Positions 50,570 through 59,770 of a DNA stretch of 64,000 bases are shown in pieces; within the stretch, counting starts at the first letter, position 1; every line of letters starts with the position of its first letter. The notes below the pieces were generated by a model, which was not told the DNA's origin, ran no database searches, and saw only the letters and a list, made by a program, of their open reading frames with translations. The translations under genes and the position numbers were made by a program. The stretch is taken from positions 6,014,001-6,078,000 of the forward strand of contig NZ_CP051006.1 in NCBI RefSeq assembly GCF_014673495.1, written 5' to 3'. This stretch comes from Streptomyces griseofuscus. GTDB lineage: Bacteria; Actinomycetota; Actinomycetes; Streptomycetales; Streptomycetaceae.

Positions 50570-51420
50570 CGGCCCGCGCTCTCGCGCACCCCCCGGGGCA
50601 GCCCGTACGGCCCCGCCCCGTACCAGACCCGGGCCACCCCGAACCCGAACGAGAGGCAGAGCACGCCGCCCACCGCGTCCAGCCAGAAATGGTTGGCCGT
50701 GGAGACGATGACCACCAGCGTCGCCACCGGATACAGCAGCCCCAGCACCCGTACCCAGGGCACCGACGCCAGCGCGAAGATCGTCAGCCCGCACCACAGC
50801 GACCAGCCGATGTGCATGGACGGCATCGCCGCGTACTGGTTGGACATGTGCTTGAGGTCCCCGGAGGCCATCGAGCCCCAGGTGTGGTGCACCATCACCG
50901 TGTCCACGAACCCCCCGCCCCGCATCAGGCGGGGCGGGGCGAGCGGGAACAGGTAGTAGCCCGCCAACGCGCCCCCCGTGGTGGCGAAGAGCGCGAGGCG
51001 CGCGGCCGCGTACCGGCCCGGATGCCGGCGGTACAGCCACACCAGGACGCCGAGCGTCATGATGAAGTGCAGGGTGGCGTAGTAGTAGTTCATGCCGATG
51101 ATCAGCCAAGTCACCGCGTTCACGGCGTGGTTGACGGACCGTTCGACATCGATGCCCAGCGTGTGCTCCGCCCGCCAGATCCAGTCCGCGTTGCGCAGCG
51201 CCTCGCCCTTCTGCTCGGGCACCGCGTTGCGGATCAGCGAGTACAGCCAGTAACTCACCGCGATCAGAAGGATCTCGAACCAGAGCCGGGGTCTGCGCGG
51301 CTCTCGCAGCCGGCCGAGCAGACCTCTCGCGCCGCTGCCGTCCCTGCCCGTGTCGGTCCGGGGACCGGCCGCCTCCTCGCGACCTTCCCACTGCGTCACG
51401 GTCGAGTCACTCATAGGCAT
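50542..51420 (-). CDS. PAP2-superfamily membrane phosphatase/transferase
   Basis: This 292-residue protein has about six hydrophobic segments. PAP2 catalytic residues are visible in YAAMPSMHIGWSLW (about 207-220, Ser-x-x-His type) and STANHFWLDAVGG (about 252-264, His-x3-Asp). The form is that of PAP2_3 (inositol phosphorylceramide synthase-like). It probably acts on lipid phosphates at the outer membrane face. It overlaps the 3' end of glnE by 28 bp in convergent orientation. ATG 51420 or ATG 51414 are both possible starts. Confidence 0.85.
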   Translation of the reverse strand: MPMSDSTVTQWEGREEAAGPRTDTGRDGSGARGLLGRLREPRRPRLWFEILLIAVSYWLYSLIRNAVPEQKGEALRNADWIWRAEHTLGIDVERSVNHAVNAVTWLIIGMNYYYATLHFIMTLGVLVWLYRRHPGRYAAARLALFATTGGALAGYYLFPLAPPRLMRGGGFVDTVMVHHTWGSMASGDLKHMSNQYAAMPSMHIGWSLWCGLTIFALASVPWVRVLGLLYPVATLVVIVSTANHFWLDAVGGVLCLSFGFGVARVWYGAGPYGLPRGVRESAGRQPGFASSS

Positions 51421-51502
51421 CAAGTCTGCCAGAAAAGGCTCCGGAGCCCGATCATCCCAAGGCCGGGTCCATCCCGCACCTTCTGCGGGATGCGCAGGAG
51501 TT

Positions 51503-52630
51503 CTACGGCGTGCGCAGCAGATGCGGCGCCGAGGCCGTGGACCCGCGCACCACCAGCTCCGGCATGAACACGAACTCGCTGTGCGGCGCGGGCGTACCGC
51601 CGATCTCCTCAAGCAGCGTGCGCACCGCCGCCTGCCCCATCGCGGGGACCGGCTTGCGGACCGTGGTGAGCGGCGGGTCGGTGAAGGCGATCAGCGGGGA
51701 GTCGTCGAAACCGACCACGGACACGTCCCGCGGCACCTCCAGACCCCGCTGCCGGGCGGCCCGTATCGCGCCGAGGGCCATCATGTCGCTGGCACAGACC
51801 ACCGCGGTGCAGTGCCGGTCGATCAGCGCCGTCGCGGCGGCCTGACCGCCCTCCAGGGTGTACAGCGAGTGCTGCACCAGCTCGGTCTCCACCACCTCGG
51901 CGCCGAGCCCCAACTGGTCCTGCATCGCCCGCACGAAGCCCTCGATCTTGCGCTGCACGGGCACGAACCGCTTGGGCCCGAGCGCGAGCCCGATCCGGGT
52001 GTGCCCGAGCGAGACGAGGTGGGTCACCGCGAGCGTCATCGCGGCACGGTCGTCGGGGGAGATGAACGGCGCCTGCACCCGCGGCGAGAACCCGTCCACC
52101 AGCACGAACGGCACGCCCTGCGCCCGCAGCCGCTCATAGCGCTGCATATCGGCGGTGGTGTCGGCGTGCAGTCCGGAGACGTAGATGATGCCCGCGACCC
52201 CGCGGTCCACCAGCATCTCGGTCAGCTCGTCCTCGGTGGAGCCGCCCGGGGTCTGGGTGGCGAGCACCGGGGTGTAGCCCTGGCGGGTCAGCGCCTGGCC
52301 GATGACCTGCGCCAGGGCAGGGAATATCGGGTTCTCCAGCTCCGGCGTGATGAGCCCGACCAGACCCTCGCTGCGCTGGCGCAGCCGTACCGGCCGTTCG
52401 TAGCCGAGCACATCGAGTGCGGCGAGCACGGACTGGCGGGTGGTGGCGGCGACGCCCGGCTTCCCGTTGAGGACCCGGCTGACGGTCGCTTCGCTCACCC
52501 CCGCCTGCGCTGCGATGTCGGCAAGCCGTGTGGTCACGCCACTGGACTGTACCGGTCGTCTCTCGCCTTGCACACCGCTCGGGCGCCGGGTGCGCCCGGT
52601 CGTACGACCCCCTGCGGGTTGCTGCCTCAT
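51503..52630 (-). CDS. malR: LacI-family maltose repressor MalR
   Basis: This protein is up to 375 residues. A LacI HTH (TRLADIAAQAGVSEATVSRV, LNGKPGV) is followed by a periplasmic-binding-like sensor domain (LVGLITPELENPIFPALAQV, ASDMMALGAIRA, VSVVGFDDSPL). MalR (Reg1) of Streptomyces represses the maltose operon and amylase genes (established). ATG 52630 has AAGGGAG 5 nt upstream; GTG 52537 gives 344 residues, the length I recall for S. coelicolor MalR. It is divergent from malE across a region with CTTGCAG-type repeats. Confidence 0.93.
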   Translation of the reverse strand: MRQQPAGGRTTGRTRRPSGVQGERRPVQSSGVTTRLADIAAQAGVSEATVSRVLNGKPGVAATTRQSVLAALDVLGYERPVRLRQRSEGLVGLITPELENPIFPALAQVIGQALTRQGYTPVLATQTPGGSTEDELTEMLVDRGVAGIIYVSGLHADTTADMQRYERLRAQGVPFVLVDGFSPRVQAPFISPDDRAAMTLAVTHLVSLGHTRIGLALGPKRFVPVQRKIEGFVRAMQDQLGLGAEVVETELVQHSLYTLEGGQAAATALIDRHCTAVVCASDMMALGAIRAARQRGLEVPRDVSVVGFDDSPLIAFTDPPLTTVRKPVPAMGQAAVRTLLEEIGGTPAPHSEFVFMPELVVRGSTASAPHLLRTP

Positions 52631-52661
52631 TGCGCTCCCTTTGAGTTCGTCGTGGCAAGAG

Positions 52662-52761
52662 CTTGCAGAGTCTTGCACAACTTCCCGTGTGCCGCTGAGC
52701 GGTAACGACGGGGTAACCATCGTGTTCCCCTGCACTTTTTTTCTGCAAGGTCTTTCGCAAC
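52662..52761. promoter_or_regulatory. malR-malE intergenic operators (CTTGCAG-type)
   Basis: CTTGCAG at 52662-52668, CTTGCAC at 52672-52678, inverted CTGCAAG at 52743-52749 and CTTTCGCAAC at 52752-52761 lie in the divergent promoter region. Such repeats bind MalR/Reg1 in Streptomyces (established). Both malR and malE should be under this control. Confidence 0.75.
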
Positions 52762-52880
52762 GCTTACATCGCTGTTACGTTCCTGGACGCCCGGCCACTG
52801 GCAACGGCGCAGTCGGCAAGTCGCAGGGGCGGGCGGGACCGCCCCCTGTACCACTCGGGCTCAACCCTCAAGGAGAACTC

Positions 52881-54152
52881 ATGCGGCGTGGCATAGCGGC
52901 CTCCGCGCTGGTGGCGTCCCTCGCCCTCGCGGCGACGGCCTGCGGCGGCGGGAGCAGCGACAGCAAGTCGGACGGGCCGGTGACCATCACCTGGTGGGAC
53001 ACCTCCAACGCCACGAATGAGGCACCGACGTACAAGACCCTTGTGCAGAAGTTCGAAGCTGCGAACAAGAACATCAAGGTCAAGTACGTCAACGTCCCCT
53101 TCGACCAGGCGCAGAACAAGTTCGACACCGCCGCGGGTGCCTCCGGCGCCCCGGACGTGCTGCGCTCCGAGGTCGGCTGGACCCCCGCCTTCGCCAAGAA
53201 GGGCTACTTCCTGCCGCTGGACGGCACCGAGGCCCTCGCCGACAAGGCCAAGTTCGAGCCGAACCTGATCAAGCAGGCCCAGTACCAGGGCAAGACCTAC
53301 GGCGTGCCGCTGGTCACCGACACCCTGGCCCTGGTCTACAACAAGGACCTGTTCAAGAAGGCCGGCATCACCACGCCGCCCAAGACCTGGGACGAGCTGA
53401 AGTCCGACGCGGCCAAGGTCAAGGACAAGACCGGCCAGGACGGCTACTGGGGCTCCACCGCGGGCTACTACGGCCAGCCCTTCCTGTACGGCGAGGGCAC
53501 CGACACCGTCGACGTCGCCGCCAAGAAGGTCACCGTCGACTCGCCGGCCGCCAAGAAGGCGTACGCCACCTGGCTGAGCCTGTTCTCCGGCAAGGGTCTG
53601 CACAAGGCCGACACCACCGCGGACGCCTACGCGCACATCATGGACGCGTTCTCCAACGGCAAGGTCGCCGCGATCATCCAGGGCCCCTGGGAGAACACGA
53701 ACATCTACAAGGGCAGCGCCTTCAAGGACAAGACCAACCTGGGTGTCGCGGTCGTCCCGGCCGGTTCCACCGGCAAGGCGGAGGCCCCGACCGGTGGTCA
53801 CAACCTCGCGGTCTACGCCGGCTCCGACAAGGCGCACCAGGCGGCGGCCCTGAAGTTCGTCAACTTCATGACGTCGGCCTCCTCCCAGGAGACCATCGCC
53901 CTGAAGAACGCCACTCTGCCGACGCGTACGGACGCCTACACCGCCAAGGTCACGGCCGACCCGGGCACCGCCGGCTTCCAGAGCGTGCTGTCCGCCGCCC
54001 AGCCCCGCCCCTCGCTGCCCGAGTACGGCTCGCTGTGGGCGCCGCTCGACACCGAGCTGCCGAAGATCGCCAGCGGCAAGGAGTCGCTGGACCAGGGTCT
54101 GAGCAACGCCAGTACCGCCATCGGCAAGCTGGTCCCCGACTTCAGCAAGTAA
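52881..54152 (+). CDS. malE: Maltose/maltodextrin-binding lipoprotein MalE
   Basis: This 423-residue protein has a lipoprotein signal: MRRG, hydrophobic core and lipobox ATAC with Cys21, then GGGSSDSKSD. The rest is a family 1 solute-binding fold (VTITWWDTSNATNEAPTYK, PDVLRSEVGWTPAFAKKG, AAIIQGPWENTN). It captures malto-oligosaccharides outside the membrane for MalFG. AAGGAG lies 5 nt before the ATG. No ATPase gene is in the cluster; in Streptomyces the shared ATPase MsiK, coded elsewhere, energises such transporters (established). Confidence 0.95.
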   Translation: MRRGIAASALVASLALAATACGGGSSDSKSDGPVTITWWDTSNATNEAPTYKTLVQKFEAANKNIKVKYVNVPFDQAQNKFDTAAGASGAPDVLRSEVGWTPAFAKKGYFLPLDGTEALADKAKFEPNLIKQAQYQGKTYGVPLVTDTLALVYNKDLFKKAGITTPPKTWDELKSDAAKVKDKTGQDGYWGSTAGYYGQPFLYGEGTDTVDVAAKKVTVDSPAAKKAYATWLSLFSGKGLHKADTTADAYAHIMDAFSNGKVAAIIQGPWENTNIYKGSAFKDKTNLGVAVVPAGSTGKAEAPTGGHNLAVYAGSDKAHQAAALKFVNFMTSASSQETIALKNATLPTRTDAYTAKVTADPGTAGFQSVLSAAQPRPSLPEYGSLWAPLDTELPKIASGKESLDQGLSNASTAIGKLVPDFSK

Positions 54153-54159
54153 GCCCGGA

Positions 54160-54202
54160 TGGCCGCCGGCTGCCTCACCCACGAGGAGGCAGCCGGCGGC
54201 CA
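54160..54202 (+). terminator. Hairpin between malE and malF
   Basis: 17-bp arms (54160-54176 and 54186-54202) flank a 9-nt loop just after the malE stop. A partial terminator or 3' stabiliser here would make malE mRNA exceed malFG, as is usual for binding-protein operons. Confidence 0.75.
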
Positions 54203-54248
54203 CCGCCCTGTGCCCGGCCATCCTTGAACCATTTGAAGGTGTCGAACC

Positions 54249-55253
54249 ATGACAGTCGCCATCGACCGCGCGACCGGCAAGAGCCGCGGTGACCGTGCGC
54301 CTCGGCCAGGGCTGGGGCAGCGCATGAAGAACAGCCTCCACAAATACTGGTACGCCTACGCGATGATCGCCCCGGTGGTCATCGTGCTCGCGGTGCTCGT
54401 CGGCTACCCGCTCGTGCGCGGCTTCTACATCACGCTGACCGACGCCAACAGCCTCAACTCGGCACGCACCATCGGCGTCAACCACATCGCCGCGACCTAC
54501 AAGTTCGTCGGTCTGGACAACTACAAGAACATCCTGTTCGGCCCGCTGTCCTACGACCGCTTCTGGTCCCATGTGATCTGGACGATCGTCTGGACGGTCG
54601 CCTGCGTCACCCTGCACTACACCTTCGGCCTCGGCCTCGCGATGATGCTGAACCAGAAGCTGCGCGGCCGCACCGTCTACCGGGTGCTGCTCGTCCTGCC
54701 CTGGGCCGTGCCGACCTTCGTCACCGTCTTCTCCTGGCGGATCATGCTCGCCGACTCCGGCGCGATCAACCAGATCCTGCACGCGCTGCATCTGCCGCAG
54801 CCGCAGTGGCTGGAGGACACCTTCTGGCAGCGCTTCGCCGCGATCATGGTCAACACCTGGTGCGGTGTGCCGTTCATGATGCTCTCGCTGCTCGGCGGCC
54901 TCCAGTCCATCGACACCACCTTGTACGAGGCGGCGAAGATGGACGGCGCCAACTCCTGGCAGCGCTTCCGGCACGTCACCCTGCCCGGCCTGCGCTCGGT
55001 CAGCTCCACGGTGGTCCTGCTCGGTGTCATCTGGACCTTCAACCAGTTCGCCATCATCTTCCTGCTGTTCGGCCCGACCAGCGCCCCGGACGCCCAGATC
55101 CTCGTCACCTGGGCCTACTACCTGGGCTTCGGCCAGCAGCCGCGTGACTTCGCGCAGTCCGCCGCCTATGGCGTACTGCTGCTGTCGATCGTCACCGTCT
55201 TCACCTCCTTCTACTTCCGCTGGCTGAAGCGCAATGACCAGCTCGCCGTCTGA
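54249..55253 (+). CDS. malF: Maltose ABC transporter permease MalF
   Basis: This 334-residue protein has six hydrophobic segments. The EAA motif, YEAAKMDGANSWQRFRHVTL (about 224-243), binds the ATPase, and the BPD_transp_1 fold covers about 95-325. The N-terminal TM begins at HKYWYAYAMIAPVVIVLAVL. It forms the translocation channel with MalG. GAAGGT lies 7 nt upstream of the ATG. Confidence 0.94.
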   Translation: MTVAIDRATGKSRGDRAPRPGLGQRMKNSLHKYWYAYAMIAPVVIVLAVLVGYPLVRGFYITLTDANSLNSARTIGVNHIAATYKFVGLDNYKNILFGPLSYDRFWSHVIWTIVWTVACVTLHYTFGLGLAMMLNQKLRGRTVYRVLLVLPWAVPTFVTVFSWRIMLADSGAINQILHALHLPQPQWLEDTFWQRFAAIMVNTWCGVPFMMLSLLGGLQSIDTTLYEAAKMDGANSWQRFRHVTLPGLRSVSSTVVLLGVIWTFNQFAIIFLLFGPTSAPDAQILVTWAYYLGFGQQPRDFAQSAAYGVLLLSIVTVFTSFYFRWLKRNDQLAV

Positions 55254-55272
55254 CGCCGCAGGAGCCGCCGCC

Positions 55273-56178
55273 ATGAGCACCACCACCCTTGAGAAGCAGG
55301 CCGACGCACCGGCCCCCGCCGTGACGCCCGCGGGGCGCGACCGCCGACCCGGCGAGCGCGGCCCCCTCGGCACCGTCCTGCTGCACGCCGGCCTCATGGT
55401 CGCGAGCCTCATCGCCCTGGCCCCGGTGGCCTGGCTGGTCTACCTCTCGCTCGGCCCGGACAAGAACGACTATCTGCACCCGGGCGGCATCGCCGGGAAG
55501 ATGAGCTTCGCCAACTACAGCTTCGTGCTCCAGCACACCGAGTTCTTCAGCTGGTTCAAGTCCACGATGATCGTGGCCCTCGGCACCACCGTCGTCGGTG
55601 TGATGCTCGCCGCGACCACCGGCTACGCCGTCTCCCGGATGCGCTTTCCCGGCCACAAGCAGCTGATGTGGGTCCTGCTGCTCACCCAGGCGTTCCCGAT
55701 CGCCGTCCTGATCGTGCCGATGTACCAGATCTTCAGCGACCTGGGCCTCATCGACTCCTACTGGGCGCTGATCCTCGTCAACTGCACCACCGCCGTGCCG
55801 TACAGCGCCTGGCTGCTCAAGGGCTACTTCGACACGATCCCGATCGAGATCGACGAGGCCGGCCGGGTGGACGGACTCACCCCGTTCGGCACCTTCTTCC
55901 GGCTGATCCTGCCGCTGGCCCGGCCGGGCCTGGCCGTCGCCGCGTTCTACAACTTCATCACCGCGGTCGCCGAGGTGGCCTTCGCGACCACCTTCATGCT
56001 GGACGACTCCAAGTACACCTTCTCCGTCGGCCTCCAGACCTTCGTCAGCGAGCACGACGCCGAGTGGAACTACATGGCCGCCACCGCGGTGCTGATCGCG
56101 ATACCCGTCTCGCTGTTCTTCTACCTGGTGCAGAAGAACCTCGTCACCGGTCTCACCTCCGGCGGCACCAAGGGCTGA
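55273..56178 (+). CDS. malG: Maltose ABC transporter permease MalG
   Basis: This 301-residue protein has six hydrophobic segments with the EAA motif IEIDEAGRVDGLTPFGTFFR (about 193-212) and IPVSLFFYLVQKNLVTGLTS at the C-terminus, the typical MalG end. The ATG at 55273 has AGGAG 9 nt upstream. An ATG at 55234 inside malF would extend it by 13 residues. It pairs with MalF. Confidence 0.94.
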   Translation: MSTTTLEKQADAPAPAVTPAGRDRRPGERGPLGTVLLHAGLMVASLIALAPVAWLVYLSLGPDKNDYLHPGGIAGKMSFANYSFVLQHTEFFSWFKSTMIVALGTTVVGVMLAATTGYAVSRMRFPGHKQLMWVLLLTQAFPIAVLIVPMYQIFSDLGLIDSYWALILVNCTTAVPYSAWLLKGYFDTIPIEIDEAGRVDGLTPFGTFFRLILPLARPGLAVAAFYNFITAVAEVAFATTFMLDDSKYTFSVGLQTFVSEHDAEWNYMAATAVLIAIPVSLFFYLVQKNLVTGLTSGGTKG

Positions 56179-56221
56179 CGCCCTTGACGCACTGAGGCTC
56201 CCGCGTGCCTGGCGCGCGGGT

Positions 56222-56267
56222 AGGCGGCCGCGGTGTCCATCCGACCCCGCTGACATCGCGGCCGCCT
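56222..56267 (+). terminator. Hairpin between malG and alpha-glucosidase gene
   Basis: A 16-bp stem, AGGCGGCCGCG with its complement plus a further 5 bp including one G-U, covers 56222-56237 and 56252-56267. It lies about 44 bp after the malG stop and may separate or tune expression of aglA. Confidence 0.7.
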
Positions 56268-56334
56268 CGCATTCCGTTCCCCGGCCCGCCCGGGTGGTGC
56301 CCCCGTCCCGAATTCCGTTACCACCAAGGAAGCC

Positions 56335-58074
56335 ATGAGCCAGCAGCACACCGCCGCCCCGGCCACCGACTCCGCCACCGCCACCGTCGCAGGCCACCGC
56401 CGCGACTGGTGGCGGGAGGCGGTCATCTACCAGGTCTACCCGCGCAGCTTCGCCGACAGCAACGGCGACGGCATGGGCGACCTGGAGGGCGTACGCTCCC
56501 GCCTGCCGTACCTGCGCGACCTCGGCGTCGACGCGGTGTGGCTCAGCCCCTTCTACGCCTCCCCGCAGGCCGACGCCGGCTACGACGTCGCCGACTACCG
56601 CGCGGTCGACCCGATGTTCGGCACCCTGCTGGACGCCGACGCGCTGATCCGCGAGGCCCACGGGCTCGGCCTGCGCATCATCGTGGACCTGGTGCCCAAC
56701 CACTCCTCCGACCAGCACGAGTGGTTCAAGCGCGCCCTCGCCGAGGGCCCCGGCTCCCCGCTGCGGGAGCGCTACCACTTCCGCCCCGGCAAGGGCGCGG
56801 CGGGCGAACTGCCGCCCAACGACTGGGAGTCCATCTTCGGCGGCCCGGCCTGGACCCGCGTCACCGAGCCCGACGGCACGCCCGGGGAGTGGTACCTGCA
56901 CCTCTTCGCCCCCGAGCAGCCCGACCTCAACTGGGAACACCCGGCGGTCGGCGACGAGTTCCGCTCCATCCTGCGCTTCTGGCTGGACATGGGCGTGGAC
57001 GGCTTCCGCATCGATGTGGCGCACGGCCTGGTCAAGGCCGAGGGCCTGCCCGACCTCGGCTCCGGCGAGCAGCTGAAGCTGCTGGGCAACGATGTCATGC
57101 CGTTCTTCGACCAGGACGGCGTGCACGCCATCTACCGGCAGTGGCGCACGATCCTCGACGAGTACGCCAATAAAATGGGGCCCGAAGGGCCTTCGTCAGA
57201 AGGGCGGTGGTGGGAGACGGGCGGGCGGATCTTCGTCGCCGAGGCGTGGACCCCGACCGTCGAGCGCACCGCCAACTACGTCCGCCCGGACGAGCTGCAC
57301 CAGGCGTTCAACTTCCAGTACCTGTCGACGGCTTGGGACGCGACCGAGCTGCGTACGGTCATCGACGGCACCCTGGAGGCGATGCGCCCGGTCGGCGCCC
57401 CGGCCACCTGGGTGCTGTCCAACCACGACGTCACCCGGCACGCCACCCGCTTCGCCAACCCGGCGGGACTCGGCACCCAGATCCGCACGGCCGGAGACCG
57501 CGAACTCGGCCTGCGCCGGGCCCGCGCCGCGACCCTGCTGATGCTGGCGCTGCCCGGCTCGGCCTACCTCTACCAGGGCGAGGAACTGGGCCTCCCGGAC
57601 GTCGTGGACCTGCCCGACGAGGTGCGCCAGGACCCGGCGTACTTCCGCGGCGAGGGCCAGGACGGCTTCCGCGACGGCTGCCGGGTGCCGATCCCGTGGA
57701 CCCGCACGGGGTCGTCGTACGGCTTCGGCGACGGCGGCAGCTGGCTCCCGCAGCCGGCGAGCTGGGGCGAGCTGAGCGTGGAGGCGCAGACCGGGACGGC
57801 GGGCTCCACCCTGGAGCTGTACCGCGCCGCCCTCGCCGCCCGCCGCGACCAGCCCGACCTGGGCGCCGGGGACACACTGGAGTGGCTGCGCGCCCCCGAG
57901 GGCGTCCTGGCCTTCCGCCGGGGCGAGTTCGTGTGCGTCGCCAACACCACGGGCGAGTCGGTGACGACCCCGGCGTACGGCCGGGTGCTGCTGGCGAGCG
58001 GTGAGGTGGCCGAGACCGGTGGCGAGGCGAAGGTGCCCGCCGACACCACGGTGTGGTGGACCGCGGCGGTCTGA
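56335..58074 (+). CDS. aglA: Intracellular alpha-glucosidase, GH13 (AglA-like)
   Basis: This 579-residue protein has no signal peptide. GH13 regions are visible: DLVPNHSSDQHEWF (region I, about 117-130), GFRIDVAHGLV (region II, nucleophile Asp near 226), FVAEAWTP (region III, acid Glu near 303) and VLSNHDVTRH (region IV, about 361-370). The pattern fits oligo-1,6-glucosidase/alpha-glucosidase enzymes that hydrolyse imported maltodextrins. AAGGA precedes the ATG. Odd: a segment near 57166-57230, just before region III, looks inserted and contains AATAAAATGG, a composition unlike the rest. Confidence 0.92.
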   Translation: MSQQHTAAPATDSATATVAGHRRDWWREAVIYQVYPRSFADSNGDGMGDLEGVRSRLPYLRDLGVDAVWLSPFYASPQADAGYDVADYRAVDPMFGTLLDADALIREAHGLGLRIIVDLVPNHSSDQHEWFKRALAEGPGSPLRERYHFRPGKGAAGELPPNDWESIFGGPAWTRVTEPDGTPGEWYLHLFAPEQPDLNWEHPAVGDEFRSILRFWLDMGVDGFRIDVAHGLVKAEGLPDLGSGEQLKLLGNDVMPFFDQDGVHAIYRQWRTILDEYANKMGPEGPSSEGRWWETGGRIFVAEAWTPTVERTANYVRPDELHQAFNFQYLSTAWDATELRTVIDGTLEAMRPVGAPATWVLSNHDVTRHATRFANPAGLGTQIRTAGDRELGLRRARAATLLMLALPGSAYLYQGEELGLPDVVDLPDEVRQDPAYFRGEGQDGFRDGCRVPIPWTRTGSSYGFGDGGSWLPQPASWGELSVEAQTGTAGSTLELYRAALAARRDQPDLGAGDTLEWLRAPEGVLAFRRGEFVCVANTTGESVTTPAYGRVLLASGEVAETGGEAKVPADTTVWWTAAV

Positions 58075-58091
58075 CGCCCCGTGTGAAAATT

Positions 58092-58200
58092 CTTGCATCA
58101 ACTTCTCTACGGCCCGCTGCCTTTTCCGGCAGCGGGCCTTTAACATCTGCGTCACCGCAAGGTTTCTGAAACTTTGCAGCAAGCACCTTCAAGGACGAAG
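58092..58200 (+). promoter_or_regulatory. aglA terminator and MalR-like sites before amylase gene
   Basis: An 11-bp hairpin (58111-58121 and 58128-58138, GGCCCGCTGCC, T-rich after) ends the mal operon. CTTGCA (58092-58097), CCGCAAGG (58155-58162) and CTTTGCAGCAAG (58172-58183) resemble MalR half-sites and lie before the amylase ATG at 58211. Confidence 0.65.
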
Positions 58201-58210
58201 GAACCCCCAC

Positions 58211-59584
58211 ATGGTACGCAAGACGCTCTCCGGGGCGGTCGCCCTCGCCGCCGCCGCCCTTGTCATGACCCCGACGGCCGCGGACGCCTCCCCGCCCGGC
58301 ACCAAGGACGTCACCGCCGTCCTGTTCGAGTGGAACTACGCCTCGGTGGCCCGCGAGTGCACCAGCACGCTGGGCCCCGCGGGCTACGGCTTCGTGCAGG
58401 TCTCGCCGCCCGAGGAGCACATACAGGGCTCCCAGTGGTGGACCTCGTACCAGCCCGTGTCGTACAAGATCGCGGGCCGGCTCGGCGACCGGACCACCTT
58501 CAAGAACATGATCGACACCTGCCACGCGGCCGGCGTCAAGGTCGTGGTCGACACCGTCATCAACCACATGACCGCCGGCAGCGGCACCGGCACCGGCGGC
58601 ACGCAGTACACCAAGTACAACTACCCCGGCCTGTACGCGGACTCCGACTTCCACACCTGCCGGACCAACATCAGCAACTACCAGGACCGCTCGAACGTCC
58701 AGAACTGCGAACTGACGGGCCTGGCCGACCTGGACACCGGCGCGGAGCATGTGCGCGCCACCATCGCCGGGTACATGAACGACCTGCTCTCCCTCGGCGC
58801 CGACGGCTTCCGGATCGACGCGGCCAAGCACATCGCCGCCACCGACCTCGCGAACATCAAGAGCCGGCTGACCAACCCGAACGTCTACTGGAAGCAGGAG
58901 GTCATCTACGGCGCCGGCGAGGCGGTCCAGCCCACCGAGTACACGGGCAACGGGGACGTCCAGGAGTTCCGCTACGGCTACGACCTCAAGCGCGTCTTCA
59001 ACAGCGAGAAGCTCGCCTATCTGAACAACTTCGGCGAGGGCTGGGGCTATATGCCCAGCAACGTGGCCGGCGTCTTCGTGGACAACCACGACACCGAGCG
59101 CAACGGCGCCACCCTGAACTACAAGGACGGCGCCAACTACACGCTGGCCAACGTCTTCATGCTGGCCTGGCCCTACGGCTCCCCGGACATCAACTCCGGC
59201 TACGAGTGGAGCGACGCGGACGCGGGCCCGCCCAACAACGGCCAGGTCAACGCCTGCTGGCAGGACGGCTGGAAGTGCCAGCACGCCTGGCCGGAGATCA
59301 AGTCCATGGTCGCCTTCCGCAACACCACCCACGGCCAGGCGGTCTCCAACTGGTGGGACGACGGCGACAACCTGATCGCCTTCGGTCGCGGCAGCAAGGG
59401 CTATGTGGTCATCAACCACGAGGGCGCGACCGCCAGTCGCTCGTTCCAGACCTCGCTGCCCGCCGGCACCTACTGCAACGTGCAGAACAACACCACGGTG
59501 ACGGTCAACAGCACCGGCTGGTTCACGGCCTCGGTCGCCCCGAACACCGCGCTGGCGATCTACGCCGGCAAGTCCTCCTGCTGA
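58211..59584 (+). CDS. Secreted alpha-amylase, GH13, without starch-binding domain
   Basis: This 457-residue protein has a signal peptide (VRKTLSGAVALAAAALVMTP, then AADASPPG near 26) and a GH13_32-type catalytic domain: VVVDTVINHM (region I, about 111-120), GFRIDAAKHI (region II, Asp near 200), KQEVIYG (region III, Glu near 229) and FVDNHDTER (region IV, about 291-299). The C-terminal beta domain ends with IYAGKSSC. It lacks the CBM20 that many Streptomyces amylases carry. It releases maltodextrins for MalEFG. Confidence 0.94.
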   Translation: MVRKTLSGAVALAAAALVMTPTAADASPPGTKDVTAVLFEWNYASVARECTSTLGPAGYGFVQVSPPEEHIQGSQWWTSYQPVSYKIAGRLGDRTTFKNMIDTCHAAGVKVVVDTVINHMTAGSGTGTGGTQYTKYNYPGLYADSDFHTCRTNISNYQDRSNVQNCELTGLADLDTGAEHVRATIAGYMNDLLSLGADGFRIDAAKHIAATDLANIKSRLTNPNVYWKQEVIYGAGEAVQPTEYTGNGDVQEFRYGYDLKRVFNSEKLAYLNNFGEGWGYMPSNVAGVFVDNHDTERNGATLNYKDGANYTLANVFMLAWPYGSPDINSGYEWSDADAGPPNNGQVNACWQDGWKCQHAWPEIKSMVAFRNTTHGQAVSNWWDDGDNLIAFGRGSKGYVVINHEGATASRSFQTSLPAGTYCNVQNNTTVTVNSTGWFTASVAPNTALAIYAGKSSC

Positions 59585-59594
59585 ACGAGGAGTC

Positions 59595-59627
59595 GGCCCG
59601 CACCGCGCCCCCATGGCGGTGCGGGCC
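59595..59627 (+). terminator. Terminator of amylase gene
   Basis: 12-bp arms GGCCCGCACCGC (59595-59606) and its complement (59616-59627) flank a 9-nt loop, 11 bp after the stop. Confidence 0.85.
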
Positions 59628-59643
59628 GCGGTATTTGAAATTC

Positions 59644-59684
59644 CTTGCCGATGCTTTCACGACTCTTGCTGCAACCCTTTCGCG
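59644..59684 (+). promoter_or_regulatory. MalR-like repeats before pullulanase gene
   Basis: CTTGCCG, CTTTCAC, CTTGCTGCAAC (59665-59675) and CTTTCGC (59678-59684) resemble the sites before malE and the amylase gene. They lie about 90-130 bp upstream of the pullulanase ATG. Confidence 0.6.
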
Positions 59685-59770
59685 GAGGATACGGTCACGC
59701 GGGCGCCCGGCCTCGAAGCCGAGCCGCGGCGTGGGGTCGGACCCGAACGAGCCGCCATCGCAAGGAGTTC

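Noticed and set aside
46964..51391. Minus-strand open frame of 1475 codons
   Set aside because: It is antisense to glnE and runs through the 66-bp repeats; its sequence is low-complexity and follows from high GC at third positions. GlnE on the other strand has full family motifs.
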